Shown: one piece after another, positions 1 through 4,731 of the stretch | How positions within the stretch are numbered: position 1 is the stretch's first letter | Layout of the letters: each line of letters starts with the position of its first letter | The notes under the pieces: model-generated | The model's database searches: none | Told to the model about the DNA's origin: nothing | The model's input: the letters and a program-made list of their open reading frames with translations, nothing else | Translations under genes and position numbers: made by a program | NCBI GenBank assembly: GCA_007131555.1 | Contig: SLQH01000202.1 | Span: 1 to 5,877, forward strand | DNA length: 5,877 bases | Reading direction: 5' to 3' | Origin: Planctomycetota bacterium | GTDB taxonomy: Bacteria; Planctomycetota; UBA11346

Positions 1-309
1 CTTCGCGACGCCTCGCATCTGCCACACGATGCTCGACTTATGAAACCCATTTCCGTGTCACCACACTAGGGCGGTATCAGGAGCCTATAAGTCAAAAAAC
101 GGTAGTTGGGCCTTAGAGTTGTTCTTCAAGCGGATATACGCAGCCAGAACTGGCCCGCCTGCTGGATGAAAGCCCGCATCTGCCTATATCGACTTGTAGA
201 GCATCCCTAAAGCCTCCAGCCCAAAGCCTACAGGTGGATTTAGGATCACCCGAAATCCTGGGGCTCCATTGCTGCTTGGGTGCCGATGGAGAACGGTTAT
301 TCTCATTGC
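1..309. other. gene-poor region before the exported-protein gene
   Basis: I see no supported gene in this stretch. Frame 1 is open from the window edge to a TAG at 67-69 (22 codons) and could be the tail of an upstream gene, but it is too short to judge. Another plus frame is open from 117 to 422, but it runs out of frame into the signal-peptide region of the next gene and has no recognisable protein character. The stretch holds the possible inverted-end element at 80-217, listed separately. I see no clear promoter or strong Shine-Dalgarno for the downstream gene. Confidence 0.5.
80..217. mobile_element. possible degenerate MITE-like element
   Basis: The left end (80-91) reads GGAGCCTATAAG. 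The right end (202-217), read on the minus strand, is GGAGGCTTTAGGGATG. Both resemble the ends of the clearer element at 4524-4685. The left end differs from that element's left end by one base in 12. The right end shares GGAG, CT and the run AGGGATG with that element's right end, after one single-base gap. The interiors are not visibly similar and no target-site duplication is evident. It may be a decayed relative, or a chance pairing of short motifs; the evidence is weak. Confidence 0.25.
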
Positions 310-1461
310 ATGATGACGATACGGTATTTCAGGGGCCAGGGCAGGGCGGTGCTATCGCGATTGGTCGTGGTATTGGTCGTTGTGATCATGGCTGCCGCCG
401 CTGCCGAGGATGTGATTGGTGACCATCAGCTGGTCGCCTTGGTGCAGGAGGCCGGTATCATCATCAATCCGCCTGGAGCTGAGATACAGGTGCGCATTGT
501 TGATGCGGCTGATCATGTGCCTTTGGAGGTTGGTACCGTCATCAGGGCTCGGGTCGATATCATCGAATATGAGGCCTTCTGGCAGCATGCTGCCGGCAAG
601 GTCTACCCCATGGTGTTGTCGCGGACTTATGACCATGACCCCTGGACGGCTGGTCAGCCCGGCGAAGAGGTGGTGCTTGAGGACTTGCCACCAGCTACGC
701 CCATCGATTCCGAGCAACAGCGTCGTCAAACCATTGCCCAGGTGCTGGAAGAAGCAGGCGTGCCCTCGTCGTCAGAACGATCCAGCGCCGTAGCGGGGCG
801 GGGGACCTACCGTCCTGGTCTTGGTGAGCGCCAGGTGCTGCTTGATGAATTGGCGACCATCACCCAAGAGTTGGAGGCTTTGGAAGGCGAGGTGGCCAGC
901 GTCCAGGATCGGCGCCAGCGGGCCGTTCTGCTGGACGAATTGGAGACCATCACTGCGGCCCTGGAGTCGTTGCAGGCGCTGTCTCCGGGTTTTGATACGC
1001 GCCTGCAGACCATGGTCGAGGAGGCGGCGGCGGCCCTGGAGGATCATCCGGAAGCCCAGTCATTGATCGACGATCTGCGTGGCTTGGCTGCCTTGGATGG
1101 GGTGCGGGCCGATACTGCCTTGCCCAGTCTGGAGCGTTTGCGACGTCGTGCTGAGCATGATCGGGAGCCGTTCACGGAAACAGAGCGCATAACGCCCCTG
1201 GTTGACCCGGTACAGGAACCGGTCACCGAGGAAGCGGTAGTGGCGGTGCGCAGGTCCGTGATCCGGATCATTGACGTCGGTGCCACTTGGTTGGTGCTCT
1301 ATCAGGGACGGCTCGGCCCTGGTCAGGCTGTCACCGAGGATGGCCATGCGTTGATCATTGAGGCCGTTGATGGCCGTTTTGCAGTTGTGCGGGCTGATGT
1401 TCCGGTGGTCATTGATCAGCGCCTGGCTGTTGTGCAGACCTATGAGGCTCAGACCCCGTGA
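310..1461 (+). CDS. exported protein of unknown function with coiled-coil repeat
   Basis: Not recognised as a named family. The protein is 383 residues from ATG 310. It begins with an Arg-containing n-region, then a hydrophobic run (about residues 18-32, Leu/Val/Ile then Ala) with an Ala-Ala-Ala site before Glu-Asp, so it is probably exported with a Sec-type signal peptide. A mixed alpha/beta part (about 35-130) follows. Next is a helical, charge-rich stretch (about 170-285) containing a duplicated VLLDEL-x-TIT unit. The C-terminal part (about 316-383) is beta-rich, with a V-L-Y-Q-G-R-x-G-x-G-x-x-V pattern loosely like the small beta domains of GspB/PilP-type secretion or pilus proteins; that likeness is speculation. 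The start is uncertain: GTG 280 and ATG 286, 310 and 313 are all in frame and none has a well-spaced Shine-Dalgarno. ATG 310 was chosen because it gives a normal signal-peptide length. The stop overlaps the bioF start. Confidence 0.75.
   Translation: MMTIRYFRGQGRAVLSRLVVVLVVVIMAAAAAEDVIGDHQLVALVQEAGIIINPPGAEIQVRIVDAADHVPLEVGTVIRARVDIIEYEAFWQHAAGKVYPMVLSRTYDHDPWTAGQPGEEVVLEDLPPATPIDSEQQRRQTIAQVLEEAGVPSSSERSSAVAGRGTYRPGLGERQVLLDELATITQELEALEGEVASVQDRRQRAVLLDELETITAALESLQALSPGFDTRLQTMVEEAAAALEDHPEAQSLIDDLRGLAALDGVRADTALPSLERLRRRAEHDREPFTETERITPLVDPVQEPVTEEAVVAVRRSVIRIIDVGATWLVLYQGRLGPGQAVTEDGHALIIEAVDGRFAVVRADVPVVIDQRLAVVQTYEAQTP
835..972 (+). repeat. tandem 90-bp-period duplication within the exported-protein gene
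   Basis: Two in-frame units, 835-882 and 925-972, encode VLLDELATITQELEAL and VLLDELETITAALESL, with 12 of 16 residues identical. Their starts are 90 bp (30 residues) apart. The DNA has diverged more than the protein, mainly at third positions (for example GTGCTGCTTGATGAA against GTTCTGCTGGACGAA). This suggests an old duplication kept under protein-level selection. The heptad-like Leu spacing suggests helical packing. Confidence 0.7.
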
Positions 1462-2645
1462 GCCCGTCATCATTGGCGACCTGGGCCGAGTCTGAACTGG
1501 AAGCCATCACAGCGGCAGGGCGTTTGCGCAGTCGTCCTGTCATTGAGGGTGGCAATGATCGGCGGATCATCCTGGCCGAGGGTGGTCGCCGACGTTCCCT
1601 GATCAATTGGGCGAGCAATGATTATCTGGGCAATGCCCAGGCCCTCACCGTGCGCAACGCCGCCGCCAAGGCGGTGCGGTCCATCGGTGCGGGCGCTGGC
1701 TCGGCCCGGCTGCTGTCCGGTGGCTTGCGCATCCACCGTCGTCTTGAGGAACGTCTGGCCAATTGGCTTGGTTGTGAGGCAGTGTTGGTCACCACTTCGG
1801 GATTTCAGGGAAATCTGGCGGTGCTGGCGACCGTGGCATCCGGTCGCGATGATGTGGTGATCCTGGATCGTCTGGCCCATGCCTCCCTGTACGATGGGGC
1901 GCGTCTCGGCTCAGCCACCTGTCAGCGCTTTGCCCACAACGATATGGATGCCCTGCGGCGTCGTCTGGAATCTGCCAGCGCGGCGCGGCGGCGCGTGGTG
2001 GTGGTCGAAAGCGTCTATTCCATGGATGGCGACGAGGCTCCCCTGGCAGATATTGCTGAGCTGTGTCGGGCCTACGATGCCGTGCTGATGGTTGACGAAG
2101 CCCATGCCCTGGGTGTCCATGGTCCAGGCGGGCGCGGTCTGTGTGCGGCCTTGGGTCTGCGTCCCGATGTTGTCACCGCCACCTGTTCCAAGGCCCTTGG
2201 CAGCCAGGGAGGGATCATCGCCGCGGCCGCTTCCGTGGTCGAGTTGATCGTCAATCGGGGCCGCAGTTTCATCTTCAGCACCGCCGCCGTGCCGGCCGCC
2301 CCGGCGGCAGCCATCGCTGGTCTCGATCGCCTGCGTCGTGATCCGACCATGGGGGAACGTCTATTGGCCAGGGCTGCCCAGTTGCGGGCGGCCCTCCAGC
2401 ATCAGGGCTGGTCGGTGATGGCTGGAGATGGCCCGATCATACCCCTGCAGATCGGCGATGAACAACGTACCGTGGCGCTGGCGGCGGCTCTGCGCACGCG
2501 AGGTCACTATGCTCCGGCGATCCGCCCGCCAACGGTACCGCCTGGTTCCTGTCGGCTGCGCCTGACCCTGACCCTGGCCCACGGCAGCAGTGATTGGCGG
2601 CGTCTGCTGCGGGCTTTGGCGGAGATCCGATCCGAGGGATGGTGA
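1458..2645 (+). CDS. bioF: 8-amino-7-oxononanoate synthase (KAPA synthase)
   Basis: This PLP enzyme of the alpha-oxoamine synthase family condenses pimeloyl-ACP (or pimeloyl-CoA) with L-alanine to form KAPA, CO2 and the free carrier, the first committed ring-building step of biotin synthesis, in the cytosol. The 395-residue length is usual. Visible motifs are SNDYLG (53-58), GSARLLSG (81-88), H141 in the HAS motif that stacks on PLP, ESVYSMDGD (184-192), DEAHALGV (213-220, with D213 and H216), and the Schiff-base lysine K245 in SKALG. IRPPTVP-x-G followed by RLRLTLT-x-AH near the C-terminus matches E. coli BioF rather than Kbl or ALA synthase. The start is GTG 1458, overlapping the upstream stop as GTGA, with GAGG at 1444-1447; no other in-frame Met occurs before the catalytic motifs. 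No other bio gene lies in the window. A paralogue acting on another acyl thioester is possible. Confidence 0.93.
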   Translation: MSPSSLATWAESELEAITAAGRLRSRPVIEGGNDRRIILAEGGRRRSLINWASNDYLGNAQALTVRNAAAKAVRSIGAGAGSARLLSGGLRIHRRLEERLANWLGCEAVLVTTSGFQGNLAVLATVASGRDDVVILDRLAHASLYDGARLGSATCQRFAHNDMDALRRRLESASAARRRVVVVESVYSMDGDEAPLADIAELCRAYDAVLMVDEAHALGVHGPGGRGLCAALGLRPDVVTATCSKALGSQGGIIAAAASVVELIVNRGRSFIFSTAAVPAAPAAAIAGLDRLRRDPTMGERLLARAAQLRAALQHQGWSVMAGDGPIIPLQIGDEQRTVALAAALRTRGHYAPAIRPPTVPPGSCRLRLTLTLAHGSSDWRRLLRALAEIRSEGW

Positions 2646-2663
2646 TCTGGCTTCAGGAGTCTG
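2646..2663. other. 18-bp convergent gap between bioF and yebC
   Basis: The two genes end tail to tail with only 18 bp between them and no hairpin followed by a T-run in either direction. Transcripts probably read into the opposite gene, or termination is factor-dependent. A 14-base motif, AGGAGTCTGTCAGG (2654-2667), spans most of the gap and includes the yebC stop codon. The same 14 bases occur in reverse complement at the right end of the element at 4524-4685. Confidence 0.5.
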
Positions 2664-3419
2664 TCAGGCGTACAGCTGTTCCGAGACCTCGGGGCTGGGA
2701 ACGAAGTTGGTGGATACCCCGGTCACATCTTCGTGCTCATCAAGGGCGTCGAGCAGGCGTTGGATGCGTTGGGCCACGGCCAGGTCGTCGATCACGGCGT
2801 CATTGTCGGCAATCTTGCTGACGTCGCTTTCGTCGATGGTCACGGCGGCGTCTTCCAGGGCCTGACGGATGGTGTCGTAGAGATCAGCGCTGGCGGTGAT
2901 CGCCACTCGTCCATCATCTGTAGTGACCACGTCGTCGGCGTCACAGTCGGCCTCCAACAGGACCTCCAGGACCCGGTCTTCGTCGCATCCCGAGGCCAAT
3001 AGCGAGGCCGCTTCATGGAACTGCCAGGCGACGCAGCCCTGGGCTCCCAGATTGCCACCGGCGCGTTCGAACAGCTTGCGGATTTCTGGCGCGGTGCGGT
3101 TGCGGTTGTCGGTCATGGTTTCCACCACCACCGCCACGCCTCCGGCACCGTAGCCCTCGTAGGTCAGTTCCTCCATCGGCTTGTCGGCGCTGTCGCCCTG
3201 GGTCTTCTTGATGATGCGATCGATGGCATCGCGACCCATGTTGGCAGCCCGGGCCTTGGCGATGACCAGGCGCAGACGGGGATTCATGTCGGGGTCTGGC
3301 CCACCGACCTGGATGGCACCCTTGATCAGTTTGCCCATGCGGGTGATGACAGCCGCCTTCTTGGCGTCGTTGGCGGCCTTCTTGTGCTTGATGTTGGCCC
3401 AGTGGCTGTGTCCTGCCAT
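2664..3419 (-). CDS. yebC: YebC/PmpR/TACO1-family protein
   Basis: A 251-residue cytosolic member of the YebC family. Family members have been described as DNA-binding transcriptional regulators (PmpR), while the mitochondrial homologue TACO1 and more recent bacterial work point to a role in translation, helping ribosomes through difficult stretches such as polyproline. The sequence starts MAGHSHWANIKHKKAA, the YebC type I signature (His replaces the commoner Lys at residue 6). It continues with NPRLRLVIAKARAANM (46-61), the YEGYGAGG motif (87-94, Ala where Pro is usual), TDNRNRT (103-109), GGNLG (121-125) and a C-terminal LDALDEHEDVTGVSTNF. All three usual domains are present at normal length. 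The start is supported by GGGAG at 3427-3431, 7 bases upstream. It follows the nuclease-fold gene by 45 bp on the same strand, probably as an operon. Its stop faces the bioF stop 18 bp away. The exact role here, regulator or translation factor, cannot be decided from sequence. Confidence 0.95.
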   Translation of the reverse strand: MAGHSHWANIKHKKAANDAKKAAVITRMGKLIKGAIQVGGPDPDMNPRLRLVIAKARAANMGRDAIDRIIKKTQGDSADKPMEELTYEGYGAGGVAVVVETMTDNRNRTAPEIRKLFERAGGNLGAQGCVAWQFHEAASLLASGCDEDRVLEVLLEADCDADDVVTTDDGRVAITASADLYDTIRQALEDAAVTIDESDVSKIADNDAVIDDLAVAQRIQRLLDALDEHEDVTGVSTNFVPSPEVSEQLYA

Positions 3420-3426
3420 TGGTGTT

Positions 3427-3431
3427 CTCCC
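3427..3431 (-). promoter_or_regulatory. ribosome binding site of yebC
   Basis: On the minus strand this reads GGGAG, 7 bases before the yebC ATG. It is the best Shine-Dalgarno match seen in the window and fixes the yebC start at 3419. Confidence 0.7.
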
Positions 3432-3464
3432 GGGCCTGATGGATGGCGTTGAGGCCAGTCCGGG

Positions 3465-4361
3465 TCAGGACTTCTTGGTGGCAGATGAGGAACGTCGACC
3501 TGTGCCGCCCCGGCTCGGGGGCTTGGTCACTTCCTTGGCCACTGCGGGCTTCTTCCGGGACTTCTGGGGACTGGGCTTCTTGGTGGATGTGGTCTTCTTG
3601 GCCGCTGTGCTGGCACCCTTGCTCGATGCCGGCTTCTTCTTCACAGTCGCTGTACTGCTCTTGCTTGATGTCTTGGCTTTGGCTGGAGCCTTGGGTTTGG
3701 CCTTCTCCCAGCCATAGGAGATCGGCTTGGGGGTATCGATGTCCTGTTGTTCAATGAAGTCGCTGTGACAACGCAGGCCATGCGTCAACTGGAGACGTTC
3801 GTTGCTGTCAAGGGCCTCGATGATGTCGTGACGCAGGTCCTCAAGACTGGCGTTCTTGGGAACTCCGCCCAGGAAGGTCAGCAATTCGAATTGCTCTTCG
3901 TTGCAGGGCAGGGTGTTCATGCCGCAGACCATCATCAAGGCCCACTCGACCATGTCGGCCCGCACGAGGGTGGTATCAGGCAGAGCGCGGATGGTCTCAA
4001 TGCCTTCCGGGGTGCGGATCATCTCGCCCAGGTCCATGGACCGGAAGGCGGTGTAGAGATCGGCCAACAGACTGTGCAGATCTTCAGCCTTCTCACGATT
4101 GCGAGGGAAGGCAGGTCCGAGGATGTCCTGGATCTCTCGGACGGTGGCCACCCGCATGTCATTCCAGTCGACGTATTCCTCATGGATGCGCTTGAGGGCC
4201 TGTTCGGCCTCTTTCTGGGCAGTGCCCAGGGACAGGATCTGGAGGATCAGGGCTTCAATGAAGTCGCTGACTTCAGGGACATGGCAGGTGCCGTAGCGTT
4301 CGGCCAGGGCGGCAGAGACCTTGAGCAGCTTCTTCTTGAGGGCAGTGGTGGCGGCAGTCAT
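3465..4361 (-). CDS. endonuclease III-like (HhH-GPD fold) protein with histone H1-like tail
   Basis: A 298-residue protein in two parts. Residues 1 to about 205 follow the order of an endonuclease III-type fold. A helix ALILQILSLGTAQ (37-49) sits where EndoIII has its LLSAQ helix. NREKAEDLHSLLADL (88-102) corresponds to the NSKAENI region. TPEGIETIRALPDTTLVRADMV (117-138) lies where the helix-hairpin-helix LPGVGRKTA should be, and LTHGLRCHS (192-200) where EndoIII has LILHGRYTC. The hairpin glycines and catalytic lysine are absent, the catalytic Asp region reads NEEQFEL, and there is no C-terminal four-cysteine iron-sulfur site, so glycosylase/lyase activity is doubtful. Residues about 218-298 form a low-complexity tail rich in Lys, Ala, Ser, Thr and Pro (about 21 Lys and 4 Arg against one Glu), as in histone H1-like proteins, and probably bind DNA non-specifically. 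The start at ATG 4361 is preferred over a 50-codon extension to 4511: AAGGA lies 10 bases upstream and the extension has no protein character. The fold call is inference by eye. Confidence 0.7.
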   Translation of the reverse strand: MTAATTALKKKLLKVSAALAERYGTCHVPEVSDFIEALILQILSLGTAQKEAEQALKRIHEEYVDWNDMRVATVREIQDILGPAFPRNREKAEDLHSLLADLYTAFRSMDLGEMIRTPEGIETIRALPDTTLVRADMVEWALMMVCGMNTLPCNEEQFELLTFLGGVPKNASLEDLRHDIIEALDSNERLQLTHGLRCHSDFIEQQDIDTPKPISYGWEKAKPKAPAKAKTSSKSSTATVKKKPASSKGASTAAKKTTSTKKPSPQKSRKKPAVAKEVTKPPSRGGTGRRSSSATKKS

Positions 4362-4371
4362 AGAGCAGCTA

Positions 4372-4376
4372 TCCTT
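4372..4376 (-). promoter_or_regulatory. ribosome binding site deciding the start at 4361
   Basis: On the minus strand this reads AAGGA, 10 bases before ATG 4361. It supports that start over the in-frame ATG at 4511, whose extra 50 residues look like translated leader. Confidence 0.55.
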
Positions 4377-4434
4377 GATGGGGCCGACCGGCGGCGTCGT
4401 GAGGCATTGGTCCGCGTGGTGCCGCGTGGAGATG

Positions 4435-4462
4435 CTTGTATGTCGCAAATGCCACCGGTCAA
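4435..4462 (-). promoter_or_regulatory. candidate sigma70-type promoter for the nuclease-fold/yebC operon
   Basis: Minus-strand TTGACC (4457-4462), 16 bases, then TACAAG (4435-4440). The -35 matches the consensus at 5 of 6 positions and the -10 at 4 of 6. Transcription would begin near 4428, giving a leader of about 66 bases before ATG 4361. The -10 is weak, and promoter consensus in this organism is unknown. Confidence 0.35.
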
Positions 4463-4490
4463 CCGACCACGCAGGGCCGCGGACAGTCGT

Positions 4491-4518
4491 TTGCCTCTGT
4501 GCTCCGCCCATCTATACT
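4491..4518 (+). promoter_or_regulatory. candidate sigma70-type promoter for the kinase gene
   Basis: Plus-strand TTGCCT (4491-4496), 16 bases, then TATACT (4513-4518). The -10 matches 5 of 6 consensus positions and the -35 matches 4 of 6. The start would fall near 4524-4526, exactly where the MITE-like element begins. The kinase leader would then be about 205 bases and contain the whole element. Confidence 0.45.
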
Positions 4519-4523
4519 TCCTC

Positions 4524-4685
4524 GGAGCCTGTAAGGGGTAGACTGATACATCGCTTGGCTTGGCCTTTTCGGCCCTTATCCGGCGAAATCCTCACCATAG
4601 CTACGGCTATGGCTGCGGTTTTCGACAAAATCGGGACTCGAAAATGCCCTGCGCTTGTGCTCGGTCGTCATCCCTGACAGACTCC
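4524..4685. mobile_element. 162-bp MITE-like element with terminal inverted repeats
   Basis: The left end reads GGAGCCTGTAAGGG (4524-4537). The right end, read on the minus strand from 4685 to 4672, is GGAGTCTGTCAGGG; 12 of 14 bases match. No transposase is encoded. The interior is rich in short inverted repeats: GGCC/GGCC around TTTTC (4562-4574), CCATAGC/GCTATGG around TACG (4595-4612), and TTTTCGA/TCGAAAA (4619-4625 and 4638-4644). Small size, terminal inverted repeats, an intergenic position and lack of coding capacity fit a non-autonomous element or a large REP/BIME-like repeat. No clear target-site duplication is visible. It lies between the kinase promoter candidate and the kinase start, so it would be transcribed as leader RNA. 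Confidence 0.55.
4595..4612 (+). repeat. hairpin with C(UACG)G tetraloop
   Basis: The stem CCATAGC (4595-4601) pairs perfectly with GCTATGG (4606-4612) across TACG. As plus-strand RNA this gives a seven-pair stem closed by C-G around UACG, a member of the unusually stable UNCG tetraloop class. The other strand would carry CGUA as its loop, which is not UNCG, so the structure would be most stable in the direction of kinase transcription. There is no T-run after it, so it does not look like an intrinsic terminator. Confidence 0.65.
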
Positions 4686-4731
4686 TAGACCACTGTGCGC
4701 CAGCACTCCGCCAACCAACAGGTATCCATTC

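Noticed and set aside
1..69. Open frame from the window edge to TAG at 67-69, possible tail of an upstream gene
   Set aside because: Only 22 codons with no recognisable motif; a frame this long is common by chance.
117..422. Plus-strand open frame of about 100 codons crossing the start of the exported-protein gene
   Set aside because: Its C-terminal half lies out of frame over the signal-peptide coding region, it turns into Cys/Gly/Arg low complexity typical of an off-frame reading, and it has no ribosome binding site.
4362..4511. 50-codon N-terminal extension of the nuclease-fold protein
   Set aside because: The extension is Arg/His/Trp-rich without domain character, covers the candidate promoter, and a Shine-Dalgarno is present before ATG 4361.
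3747..4541. Plus-strand 264-codon open frame opposite the nuclease-fold gene
   Set aside because: Antisense shadow; the minus-strand frame has a ribosome binding site, a coherent protein composition and an operon context.
4619..4644. TTTTCGA/TCGAAAA inverted repeat as an intrinsic terminator
   Set aside because: The stem is AT-rich with a 12-base loop, no U-tract follows, and it lies upstream of a gene start rather than after a gene.
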